A DNA stretch of 64,000 nucleotides. Origin: Holophaga foetida DSM 6591. GTDB taxonomy: Bacteria; Acidobacteriota; Holophagae; Holophagales; Holophagaceae. The position numbers and the translations under genes are program-made. The notes beneath the pieces are model-generated. The model had not been told where the DNA came from and made no database searches. It saw only the letters and a list, made by a program, of their open reading frames with translations. The DNA lies in NCBI RefSeq assembly GCF_000242615.2, contig NZ_KI912268.1, positions 1,193,625 through 1,257,624 of the forward strand. Direction: 5' to 3'. Below, in pieces: positions 1-8,526 of this stretch. Position 1 is the first letter of the stretch. Each line of letters opens with the position of its first letter.

Positions 1-1396
1 GATCAGGGGTCGCCTCCGAACCTTCCTTCAGCAAGCGGCCCTGCTCCTGGATGAGTGGCAGAATGTCCCTGAAGGCATCCCGCAGGAAGATCGTGTTGTC
101 TCCAATGAACTGCGTGGGTGTGTTGATCTCATGGGCAATGCCGGCCGCGAGCTGGCCGATGGCTTCCAGCTTCTGGGCCTGCCGGAGCTGGATCTCCAGG
201 CGGGCCTTCTCCATCTCGCTGCGCTTGCGATCCGTGATATCCAGCATTGTGCCGACGAGGCCCGCCACCCGGCCTTCGATATCGAAGAAGGGGGCTTTCG
301 ACTCGATGGAGGCTCCGGGGCCCCCATCGGCACAGATCGATTCCTCTTCGTAGGTCAGGCTCTTGCCCTCTCTCAGAACCGCCAGATCAGTCACCTCACG
401 TTCGGAGTTCACCAGGGAGGGGGCGCACTCCCCGAGCGTCCTGCCGATCAGCTCGGCCTTGGGAAGGCCGATGTAGTCCAGGAGTGCCTGGTTGCATCCC
501 AGGAAGCGCAGATTGGCGTCCTTGTAATAGATGGGATGCGGGATGGTCTCGATGACGGTCTGCAGGAAATGGAGTTGCTCTAGCCGTTCCTTCTCCATGA
601 CCTTGCGCTGGGTGATGTCCCGCATGACAGCGACCGCATGCCAGCGCCCTCCCAGCATCACCGTAGACAGAGAGATTTCAAGGAGGATCGCCCTTCCGGT
701 CTTGGCCCGTCCAGTGAGTTCGAGGGTCCTGCCGTAGGTGTGCTCCTGCCCCAGGAACATGGCGCCCTGGAATAGGCGTTCGAACTCGCCCCGGCACTCC
801 TCGGCGAACACAAGCCTGAATAGATCCCGCCCCAGGGCGTTAGGGGACGGGTGCCCGAACATGCGCTCTGCCATCGGATTCCAGTACGTGATCCAGAAGT
901 GATTGTCCGTCATAAGGATGGCATCGGAGGCGGCCTCCCCCACCGCCGCCAGCTTCTCATGCATCTCCCGAAGGGAAGCCTCGGTCTCACGGCGCTTCCT
1001 GCGGCTTTCGGCCTCCCGCAGTTCACGATCGATGGCCGGCAGCAACCGGGTGAGGTTGCCCTTGGCGATGAAATCGTGGGCTCCGGCCTTGAGGGCGGCC
1101 ACCGCAACATCTTCCCCGATGGTTCCGGACACCAGGATGAAGGGAATGTCGATGCCAGTCCCCTTGAGAAGCTCCAAGGCGTCCATCCCATTGAAGCGAG
1201 GCAGGGAGTAATCAGAGATGACCAGATCCCAGAGGGCGTTCGAAAGGGCCTTGGACATGGCTTCCGGGGTATCCACGCGATGGCAGGAAACCCGTAGTCC
1301 AGCCCCTTCCAGATGCGCGAGAAGCAGTTCTGCATCCTCTGGAGCGTCTTCCACCAGGAGGATGCTGAGCGCTTGATTGGACAATTCCGAAGTCAT
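1..1396 (-). CDS. Hybrid sensor histidine kinase (receiver-PAS-PAS-HisKA), partial
   Basis: The gene reads leftwards from an ATG at 1396 and runs off the window edge, so only about 465 N-terminal residues are visible. Residues 1-125 form a receiver domain with acidic residues near position 16 and a likely phospho-acceptor Asp62 in the motif ISDYSLP. Two PAS domains follow (about 135-255 and 265-385; the second ends in MLDITDRK), then the start of a HisKA domain with the H-box AAGIAHEINTPTQF. The ATP-binding domain lies outside the window. No membrane segment is visible, so this is probably a cytoplasmic kinase whose N-terminal receiver takes part in a phosphorelay. It is divergent from the TonB receptor/kinase cluster to its right and may work with it. 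The domain assignment is clear; the signal is unknown. Confidence 0.9.
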   Translation of the reverse strand, partial: MTSELSNQALSILLVEDAPEDAELLLAHLEGAGLRVSCHRVDTPEAMSKALSNALWDLVISDYSLPRFNGMDALELLKGTGIDIPFILVSGTIGEDVAVAALKAGAHDFIAKGNLTRLLPAIDRELREAESRRKRRETEASLREMHEKLAAVGEAASDAILMTDNHFWITYWNPMAERMFGHPSPNALGRDLFRLVFAEECRGEFERLFQGAMFLGQEHTYGRTLELTGRAKTGRAILLEISLSTVMLGGRWHAVAVMRDITQRKVMEKERLEQLHFLQTVIETIPHPIYYKDANLRFLGCNQALLDYIGLPKAELIGRTLGECAPSLVNSEREVTDLAVLREGKSLTYEEESICADGGPGASIESKAPFFDIEGRVAGLVGTMLDITDRKRSEMEKARLEIQLRQAQKLEAIGQLAAGIAHEINTPTQFIGDNTIFLRDAFRDILPLIQEQGRLLKEGSEATPD

Positions 1397-1615
1397 AGCT
1401 ATAGGCCTGAGCGCTCGCACGGAGGGTGGACTGGACAGGGTGATGGAACAGCTCACCCGCTTGATTCGGCAACCCGGAAATCCGCCATGAGTAATGTTCC
1501 GCCCGGAAATCCCGAGAAAAACATAAGCCGCACCATCATGGATCAGCATCCAGCCCCATACTTCCCGGGAATCCCCTACCACAGGCCATTCGTTCTCCTG
1601 AATCGGAGAGATGCC

Positions 1616-3727
1616 ATGCACCGAACCTTCCGCCCCTATGCTGTCATCTGGCTTGCGGGAGCCATCCTTGCCGCTTCGGGGAGTCTGGACGACAGGGCTG
1701 AGGAAGGCGGCATCGGTCGCCGCAGCGGGCCGAGGTACAGCAGCCACCTTGCCAAGCTGCCCATCGGAACCTTCGTCGAAACCTTGAGCCTCGACCAGCT
1801 TGCGGAAGTCATTGTGACGGACACCAAGAGCGCCCAAAGGCAGGAGTCGGTGACCCAGAAGGTGTTGATTGTCTACAGCGAAGCCTTCGACCAGAGCACC
1901 GCATCCAACCGGAATCTGGCGGAACTGGTGAAGTACCAGCCGGGACAGTTCGTGAACGTTCTCTCCCGCAACGATGCCAACTGGGGATCCTTTGGCGGTC
2001 TGGGGCCGAAGTACAACACGTATCTCCTGGACGGACTGCCCATGGACTCATTCATGGACGCCATGAGCCTCGATCCATGGGCCTTCGACCGCATTGAGGT
2101 GCAGCAAGGCCCAGCGGCGGTCATGTATTCCAACTATCTGTCCATGGATTTTGCAGGGAACGAGTCGCCCCTGGCCGGTACCACCCACTTCGTGCTCAAG
2201 GAACGGATCGACGGCCCCTTGACGCGGATCCAGGCCAGCGGCGGATCCTACGCGACCATGGGCGGAAAGATCTATCACCAGGATCAGAAGGGGGCCTTCA
2301 GCTACCTGGCAGGAGCCAGCCACGAACAGTCCAACTACACCAACTACGGCACCACCCCTTCCTGGCTGAACATCCTGGAGGACCCGCGCTACAAGAAATC
2401 CAAGGTCTACGGGAAGGTCACCTATGCCCTGGGAGAGGCGGATCACAGGCTGTCCATCTTCCTCCACCACACGGCACACACGGGCCAGGTGGGGCGCCCC
2501 AACCGGGATTTCCAGCACCTCTACGACACCCTGAACCTCACGTACTCAAGACCGATCCGCGAATCCATCCATCTCCAGGCCAAGGCGGGCTACCGCGGAT
2601 ACGACCGGAACTGGTCCGAGGACAACTACCCCACGAATCTGGAGCGCAAGGAACGTGACCGCGTGAAGCAGAGGATCGTTCCGGCGGACGTGACCCTCAC
2701 CTGGAAGCACTGGGGCGAGAGTCTGCTGTCCGTGGGTGCCGATGCCCAGTTCGCCACGTACACAAGCTACTCTGATGCATCCGGTTCCACCAGGATCAGC
2801 AACGATGCCAGGGCTCAGTCCCTGGGAGTGTTCCTGCAGGAGAAGCTGGTGTCGTGGAAATGGGTCTGGAGGGCCGGCGCCCGATTCAACCGGACAAGCC
2901 ACCACTATGACTGGATCGGAGGCACTCGGCCCGAGGTCTCCCGCAAGGCCTGGAACAGGTCTCTGTGGAGCGCCGGAACTCGCTTCAACGCGACTCCGGT
3001 CTTCTCCTTCTTCGGAAACATCAGCAGCAGTTTCCTGGCCCCATCCGCCAAATCGGTCGGGGGAACCCTCCAGGAGGGCGATGTCGGCCAGCCCGGCAAG
3101 GACGGTCAACTGCCCAACCGGAACCTCAGCCCGGAGAAGGGCATCGGCATGGACCTGGGCATGAACGTGCAGCCTGGCCATGCCCTCACCCTCTCCCTTA
3201 GGGGCTTCTTCACCCGGGTCAACGACGCCATCGTGGACAACGTCGTGAGCAGCACGCCATCCCAGACGAGATCTGTCAATGCAGGCAGGGCCTCCTCCCT
3301 CGGGCTCGAACTGAGCGCGGAGCAGGTGGTGTCGGACAAGTGCATCTGGTTCAGCAATCTGACCTTGACCCGCAGTGAGTTGCGGAATGCCGTCGACCTG
3401 GACCAGGACGGCGCCGACACCCCCTTCGCCCCCAGGTACGTCGCCAATCTGGGCCTGACCCTCGGCCTTCCCAAGGGGCTGACGGTCTCCCCCTGCCTGC
3501 AGTCCTTCGGGAGGTATTTCGACAGCAGTTCCAAGAGCTCCCGAGCGGCCTTCGGGAACGATCAGATCCTGAACATCAAGGCGCAGGCATCACTCTACAG
3601 AAGTTCCAGCCACGCATTGAGCTGCGCTCTGGACCTCAACAACGTCCTCGACAGAAAGATCCGTATGCCTTGGCAGTTCCAGGACCCGGGATTCAACGCG
3701 ACTTTCCACATCCACCTGAGTTTCTAG
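1616..3727 (+). CDS. TonB-dependent outer-membrane receptor
   Basis: This 703-residue protein has a signal-peptide-like N-terminus, a plug domain (about 65-180, including LLDGLPMDSF and DRIEVQQGPAAVMY) and a long beta-barrel ending in an aromatic residue (LSF), as expected for outer-membrane barrels. The reading frame is open further upstream, but the ATG at 1616 follows GGAGAG and is the start that leaves a hydrophobic leader. The substrate cannot be told. It is followed after 6 bases by a YfiR-like gene and then by sensor kinases, which suggests the receptor feeds or is controlled by a signalling module. The 219-base gap to the divergent kinase should hold the promoters of both; no convincing site was found there. 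Confidence 0.9.
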   Translation: MHRTFRPYAVIWLAGAILAASGSLDDRAEEGGIGRRSGPRYSSHLAKLPIGTFVETLSLDQLAEVIVTDTKSAQRQESVTQKVLIVYSEAFDQSTASNRNLAELVKYQPGQFVNVLSRNDANWGSFGGLGPKYNTYLLDGLPMDSFMDAMSLDPWAFDRIEVQQGPAAVMYSNYLSMDFAGNESPLAGTTHFVLKERIDGPLTRIQASGGSYATMGGKIYHQDQKGAFSYLAGASHEQSNYTNYGTTPSWLNILEDPRYKKSKVYGKVTYALGEADHRLSIFLHHTAHTGQVGRPNRDFQHLYDTLNLTYSRPIRESIHLQAKAGYRGYDRNWSEDNYPTNLERKERDRVKQRIVPADVTLTWKHWGESLLSVGADAQFATYTSYSDASGSTRISNDARAQSLGVFLQEKLVSWKWVWRAGARFNRTSHHYDWIGGTRPEVSRKAWNRSLWSAGTRFNATPVFSFFGNISSSFLAPSAKSVGGTLQEGDVGQPGKDGQLPNRNLSPEKGIGMDLGMNVQPGHALTLSLRGFFTRVNDAIVDNVVSSTPSQTRSVNAGRASSLGLELSAEQVVSDKCIWFSNLTLTRSELRNAVDLDQDGADTPFAPRYVANLGLTLGLPKGLTVSPCLQSFGRYFDSSSKSSRAAFGNDQILNIKAQASLYRSSSHALSCALDLNNVLDRKIRMPWQFQDPGFNATFHIHLSF

Positions 3728-3733
3728 CCCCCC

Positions 3734-4309
3734 ATGCCTCTGCTCCCCGCCCTCACCCATCTGCGCACCGCCCTCCGGCCCCCTTGCTGGCTCCTCGGGC
3801 TGGTGCTGCTCTGGACCTGCCATCAGCCCGCCATGGCCCAGCAGGAGAAGCTGCTCCAGGCCAAGGTCAAGACCGCCTACGTCTTCAACTTCATCCGATT
3901 CGTAGAGTGGCCCTCACTCGAGGGGGCCCCCCCGACGGAGCCGATCCGTGTCGGAGTCATCGGCAAGGACCAGGTCACAGATCTGCTCAACGAACTCTCA
4001 GGCAAACAGGTGAAAGGCCATCCCCTGGTGATCGAACGCTATTCCACCTCTGGGGGGAAGCCCATCCAGTGCCACATCCTGTTCATCAGCCAGAGCGAAC
4101 AGCAGCATCTGGCAAGGGTCATGCGGCAGCTCCCACCCTCCGGAGTTCTCACGGTCAGTGATATCGGCCGATTCTCCCAGCAGGGGGGGATGATCGGATT
4201 CGTGACTGAAGAAGGCAAAGTCAGGATCGAAATCAACCTGCGCACCGTGCGCCAGTCCAGCCTGCGGATCCACGCCAAGCTGCTGGAAGTGGCAACGGTG
4301 CACCAATAA
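3734..4309 (+). CDS. YfiR-like (DUF4154) periplasmic protein
   Basis: This 191-residue protein starts with a long signal peptide whose likely cleavage is after AMA (residue 35). The mature part carries the typical YfiR/DUF4154 opening (KVKTAYVFNFIRFVEWP) and the later segment CHILFISQSEQQ. In Pseudomonas, YfiR is a periplasmic repressor that binds the sensory part of the diguanylate cyclase YfiN. Here the next gene, 10 bases downstream, is a kinase with a similar small membrane sensor, so a YfiR-kinase pair is likely. Most of the disulfide cysteines of the Pseudomonas protein are not evident. Family assignment is firm; the role in this operon is inferred from neighbours. Confidence 0.85.
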   Translation: MPLLPALTHLRTALRPPCWLLGLVLLWTCHQPAMAQQEKLLQAKVKTAYVFNFIRFVEWPSLEGAPPTEPIRVGVIGKDQVTDLLNELSGKQVKGHPLVIERYSTSGGKPIQCHILFISQSEQQHLARVMRQLPPSGVLTVSDIGRFSQQGGMIGFVTEEGKVRIEINLRTVRQSSLRIHAKLLEVATVHQ

Positions 4310-4319
4310 AGGGGCAGCC

Positions 4320-6194
4320 ATGGGTCGAGTCCCCCTCCTCTGGAAGCTGCCCATCAAGGGCAAACTGATCCTGATCATCATGGTGGCCAGCGTTTCGGTG
4401 CTCTTCCTTGCGACGGCCTCGTTCTGGGTCCAGCAGCGCATCCACGCCCGCCAGAGCATGGTCCGTGACACTTCAATGCTGGCCCGCCTCATGGCCGACC
4501 GGAGCACGGCGGCCCTGATCTTCGACGATCCCAAGCTCTGCGAGGAAAACCTGGCGGCCTTACGGGGCATCCCTTCGATCGTGGAGGGGGGGATATTCGA
4601 TCCCAGGGGCGGGCTGGTGGCCAGCTACCGGTCATCCGATCTCCAGGCAGTGATCCCTCCGGCGAATCTGGGTTCAACCAGCCATCGATTTGCGGGTGAC
4701 AGCCTGATCGTGTTCCAGCCCATCCTGACGGAGGGCACACACCTGGGAACGGTCTATCTGAAAGCCGATCTCGGAGAACTGAGGGTCGTGTCCAGACAGT
4801 ATCTCCTGTCGGCCTTCGCGATCCTTTGCCTGGGCAGCCTCGTAGCCCTGTTCCTGGCCTCACGGCTCCAGCAGGTCGTCTCACGCCCCATCTCCATGCT
4901 CACCGGAACCGCCCAGCGGGTCGCGGGCAGCCAGGACTACTCCATGCGGGTCTCAAAGGTCTATGAGGATGAACTGGGCGTGCTGGTGGACGCATTCAAC
5001 GGGATGCTAGCCCAGATCCAGGACAGGGACCGCGTACTCCAGGAGAGCAATGAACGCCTCGAATCCCAGGTCCAGGCCCGCACAGGTGAACTGCGGGCCG
5101 CCAAGGACCAGCTTGAGGCCATCTTCGAGGCCGCGACCAGCGGGATCGTGCTGACCCAGGCGCGCACCATCGTCCTCTGCAACCGCAGGCTGGAAGAGAT
5201 CTTCGGCTACGCCCCCGGCGAGATGATCGGCAGGGGAACCCGGATGTGGTACCCGGACGATGCGACCTGGGAAAGCATCGGGGCAGCCATCGCCGCCAGC
5301 GCCCTCCAGGGCGAGATGTTGATCCGTGAACTGCAACTTGTGAGAAAGGATGGAAGCCTGTTCTGGGGGCGGATGAAGCTTCAGTCGATGGACACTTCCA
5401 ATCCCTCAGACGGAGTCGTGGGGGTGATCGAGGACATCACTACCGAACGGGAGAACGAAGAATCCCTGAGAAGGGCTTTGGCGGCCGCGGAAACCGCAGA
5501 CCGGATCAAGTCGGCATTTCTCGCCACGATGTCCCACGAGCTGCGGACTCCCCTCAATTCCATCATCGGATTCACGGGCATCCTCATCCAGGGGCTCGTG
5601 GGCCCCCTGAACGCCGAGCAGAAGAAGCAGCTGGGGATGGTACGGGATAGCTCCAACCATCTGCTCGAACTGATCAATGACGTACTGGATATCTCCAAGA
5701 TCGAGGCTGGACAGCTGGAAATCGTCCAGGAGAGCTTCGATCTGCGTGCCTCCCTTGAGAAGAGCGTCCAGATCCTCCGGCCCCAGGCGGAAAAGCGGGG
5801 GGTCCCCCTGGAGCTCGAGATTGCGCCGGAGGTCGGGCGGCTCCGAAGCGACCGACGCCGGGTGGAACAGATCCTCATGAACCTGGGCAGCAACGCCATC
5901 AAGTTCACGGAGCACGGGAAGGTGCTGATCAGCTGCCGGGTCAACGGGTGCGAGATCGAGGTGCGGGTCCGGGACACCGGCATCGGCATCCGGGACGAGG
6001 ACATTGGCGTCCTTTTCCAGCCCTTCCGGCAGGTGGACGCTGGAACCACCCGGAAATACGAAGGCACCGGACTGGGGTTATCCATCTGCAAGCGATTGGT
6101 GGAACGTATGGGGGGAAGGATTTGGGTGGAGAGCGTCTGGGGCGAAGGAAGCACCTTCACCTTCGTCCTGCCGCTGGAAGGGAGGGAGCCATGA
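4320..6194 (+). CDS. Membrane sensor histidine kinase (CHASE8-like, HAMP, PAS, HisKA, HATPase)
   Basis: This 624-residue protein has an N-terminal transmembrane helix (about 15-38), a short periplasmic domain of about 120 residues resembling the CHASE8 sensor of YfiN, a second helix (about 160-182), a HAMP domain, a coiled coil and a PAS domain (about 260-380). The HisKA domain has H-box MSHELRTPLNS with likely phospho-His406, followed by a HATPase domain with N-box NLGSNAIKF and G-boxes DTGIGI and GTGLGLS. The adjacent yfiR-like gene suggests its sensor is held by that protein, as YfiR holds YfiN, but with a kinase output instead of a GGDEF domain. It overlaps the next receiver gene by ATGA. 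Confidence 0.92.
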   Translation: MGRVPLLWKLPIKGKLILIIMVASVSVLFLATASFWVQQRIHARQSMVRDTSMLARLMADRSTAALIFDDPKLCEENLAALRGIPSIVEGGIFDPRGGLVASYRSSDLQAVIPPANLGSTSHRFAGDSLIVFQPILTEGTHLGTVYLKADLGELRVVSRQYLLSAFAILCLGSLVALFLASRLQQVVSRPISMLTGTAQRVAGSQDYSMRVSKVYEDELGVLVDAFNGMLAQIQDRDRVLQESNERLESQVQARTGELRAAKDQLEAIFEAATSGIVLTQARTIVLCNRRLEEIFGYAPGEMIGRGTRMWYPDDATWESIGAAIAASALQGEMLIRELQLVRKDGSLFWGRMKLQSMDTSNPSDGVVGVIEDITTERENEESLRRALAAAETADRIKSAFLATMSHELRTPLNSIIGFTGILIQGLVGPLNAEQKKQLGMVRDSSNHLLELINDVLDISKIEAGQLEIVQESFDLRASLEKSVQILRPQAEKRGVPLELEIAPEVGRLRSDRRRVEQILMNLGSNAIKFTEHGKVLISCRVNGCEIEVRVRDTGIGIRDEDIGVLFQPFRQVDAGTTRKYEGTGLGLSICKRLVERMGGRIWVESVWGEGSTFTFVLPLEGREP

Positions 6195-6583
6195 AGCAAC
6201 GCATTCTCTATATCGAAGACAATGAGCAGAACCTCTACCTGATCACCTTCATCATGGAAACCGCTGGCTACCAAGTCGTTCAGGCCAGGAGCGGAGAGGA
6301 GGGGATCGCCCTCGCCGGAGGCCAGGCACCCGACCTGATCCTCCTGGATATCCAGCTGCCTGGCATGGACGGCTACGAAATCGCCCGGAGGCTCCGGGAG
6401 AACCAAGCTCTGGCAAAGGTCCCCATCGTGGCGGTCACCTCGTACGCCATGGTGGGCGACCGAGAGAAGGCGCTCGGAGCTGGCTGCGATGGCTACATTG
6501 AAAAGCCCATCAATCCGGACACCTTCCTCGCCCAAGTGGAATGCTTCCTGGGAGCCGCCCCCTCCGGCGGAGGGCAGGCATGA
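6191..6583 (+). CDS. Single-domain response regulator
   Basis: This 130-residue protein is a stand-alone receiver. It has the acidic pair ED at 9-10, likely phospho-acceptor Asp53 (ILLDIQLPGMDG) and Lys105 (YIEKPINPD). There is no output domain, so it probably shuttles phosphate between kinases or acts by protein contact. The ATG at 6191 overlaps the stop of the upstream kinase, and its own stop overlaps the next start, so it is translationally coupled on both sides. The upstream hybrid-like kinase has no receiver of its own, so this protein is a plausible direct partner. Confidence 0.93.
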   Translation: MKQRILYIEDNEQNLYLITFIMETAGYQVVQARSGEEGIALAGGQAPDLILLDIQLPGMDGYEIARRLRENQALAKVPIVAVTSYAMVGDREKALGAGCDGYIEKPINPDTFLAQVECFLGAAPSGGGQA

Positions 6584-8526
6584 GCACGATCCTGATCGCC
6601 GACGACCTCGAGCAGAACCGCTACATGCTGGATGCCCTCCTGAAGGGGATGGGCCACCGGACGCTCGTCGCGGAGAACGGGGCCGAGGCCCTGGAGATGG
6701 CACGGAACACCCCCACGGACTTGGTGATCTCGGACATTCTCATGCCGGTCATGGACGGATTCGAATTCTGCCGACGGATGAAGCAGGACGAGGCACTGAA
6801 AGATATCCCCTTCGTCTTCTACACAGCCACCTACACGGAGCCCAAGCACGAACGCTTCGCCCTGAGCCTGGGGGCCGAGCGCTTCATCACCAAGCCCCAG
6901 GAACCCAGCTACCTCATGACGGTGGTCCAGGAACTGCTGGGCACAGCCGGCCACAGGGCGGCGAAGGCCCCGGACGAATCGATCGATTCGGAGATGGCCT
7001 TCCTCCGTCAGCACAACGAAGCTCTCTTCCACAAGCTAGAGAAGCGCAACCAGGACCTGAGGCGCCTGTCCGATCTCCACATTCTGCTGTACCGGATCAA
7101 CCGCGCGATCCGTAGCGCGAGGTCGGAGGCAGAACTGCTGGCGGAGACCTGCCGCCTGTGCATTGACTACGGCAAACTCGATCTGGCATGGATCGGATGG
7201 GCCCCCGGTGCGGGAGAGCCCCTCCGCGCGGACTTCATGGCCGGACCGCTTGCGGAGTGTGCCCAGGATCTGGCAATTCCCCTGGACCCAGCCCTCCCCG
7301 AGGGACAGGGCCCCAGTGCGACGAGTCTGCGGGAGGCTCGGATCGTCCTATGCCAGGATTGGACAGCGGATCCCCCGGTGAGCCCATGGGGTTCCAGGGC
7401 CGAACCCCATGGACTCCGCTCCAGCGTATCCCTGCCGGTTTTCCTCGCAAACCGCGCCGTTGCCGTTCTCAACCTGTATTCGGTGCAGCCTGGATTCTTC
7501 GTCCAGGACCGCCTGGCCCTCATCGAAGAAGTGGCACGGGATCTATCTTTCGCCATCCGGGCCCTCGCAAAGGAACGGCAGCGGGAGGAGGCGGAAAGGG
7601 CGTTGGCGGCTCAGGAAATGGAGTACAGGGCTGCCTTCGAGCAGGGAGCTGTCGGCATGGTGCAGGTCGCCATCGATGGACACATCCTGCGGGTCAATCA
7701 CCGCGCCTGCGAAATCTTCGACCGTCCTCCAGAGCACCTGGTCGGGCATCACTTCTATGAGTTCACCCATCCAGAGGACCAGGAGCCGACCTCGGGACTC
7801 TTCCAAAGTCTGGGGAAGGGATCGCTGGACAGCTTCCACGTCCAGAAGCGCTATCTCCGCCAGGATGGACGGATCCTGTGGGGGGATGTGAGCGGGGGGC
7901 CGGTCCGGGGTCCCAACGGTGAGGTGCTTTACATCCTGAGCGCCATCAACGACATCACCAACCAGAAAGCGGACGAGCAACAGCTCCGGAAGCTCTCGAA
8001 GGCCATTGATCAATGCCCGGCGGTGGTGGTGATCACGGATATCGAAGGCAGCATCGAATACGTGAACCCGAGTTTCTCCAAACTGACTGGCTACAGCAGA
8101 GAGGAGGCCCTGGGCAAGAATCCGAGGATTCTCAAGTCCGATGCCCATCCCGCAGAAACCTACCGGAACCTCTGGAACACCATCCTGGCGGGCCAGGTCT
8201 GGCACCAGGAACTCCTGAACCGGAAGAAGAACGGCGAAGACTACTGGGAGGATATCTCCATCGCCCCGATCCTCGACGAGGGCGGCGTCATCACGCATTT
8301 CGTGGCCATCAACGAGGACATCACCCGCACGAAGCAAGTCCAGGCGGAGCTTCAGGAGCAGCTCGCGGAACTGCGTCGCTGGCATGAGCTCACCCTGGGA
8401 CGGGAGGGCCGCATCCTCGACCTGAAGCGGGAGGTGAACGAACTGCTGTCCCGCCTCGGGGAGGGGCCCCGCTACCCAAGCGCCCCGGCAGGGAACAGCA
8501 CGCCCTCCAGCGGAGGCAAGCCGTGA
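6580..8526 (+). CDS. Receiver-GAF-PAS-PAS signalling protein without a kinase domain
   Basis: This 648-residue protein has a receiver domain (residues 1-120, phospho-Asp52 in ISDILMPVMDG), a short coiled coil, a GAF domain (about 165-330) and two PAS domains (about 345-460 and 475-600). It ends in a helix of the form HELTLGREGRILDLKREVNELL, which commonly links PAS units to downstream outputs in PAS kinases. No HisKA or HATPase follows, and the stop overlaps the start of the next kinase gene by ATGA. It may act as a sensory scaffold for that kinase. Start at 6580 is supported by the ATGA overlap with the upstream stop. Confidence 0.9.
   Translation: MSTILIADDLEQNRYMLDALLKGMGHRTLVAENGAEALEMARNTPTDLVISDILMPVMDGFEFCRRMKQDEALKDIPFVFYTATYTEPKHERFALSLGAERFITKPQEPSYLMTVVQELLGTAGHRAAKAPDESIDSEMAFLRQHNEALFHKLEKRNQDLRRLSDLHILLYRINRAIRSARSEAELLAETCRLCIDYGKLDLAWIGWAPGAGEPLRADFMAGPLAECAQDLAIPLDPALPEGQGPSATSLREARIVLCQDWTADPPVSPWGSRAEPHGLRSSVSLPVFLANRAVAVLNLYSVQPGFFVQDRLALIEEVARDLSFAIRALAKERQREEAERALAAQEMEYRAAFEQGAVGMVQVAIDGHILRVNHRACEIFDRPPEHLVGHHFYEFTHPEDQEPTSGLFQSLGKGSLDSFHVQKRYLRQDGRILWGDVSGGPVRGPNGEVLYILSAINDITNQKADEQQLRKLSKAIDQCPAVVVITDIEGSIEYVNPSFSKLTGYSREEALGKNPRILKSDAHPAETYRNLWNTILAGQVWHQELLNRKKNGEDYWEDISIAPILDEGGVITHFVAINEDITRTKQVQAELQEQLAELRRWHELTLGREGRILDLKREVNELLSRLGEGPRYPSAPAGNSTPSSGGKP

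Noticed and set aside
5381..6703. 440-residue open frame on the minus strand
   Set aside because: Antisense shadow of the kinase and receiver genes, which have clear motifs on the plus strand.
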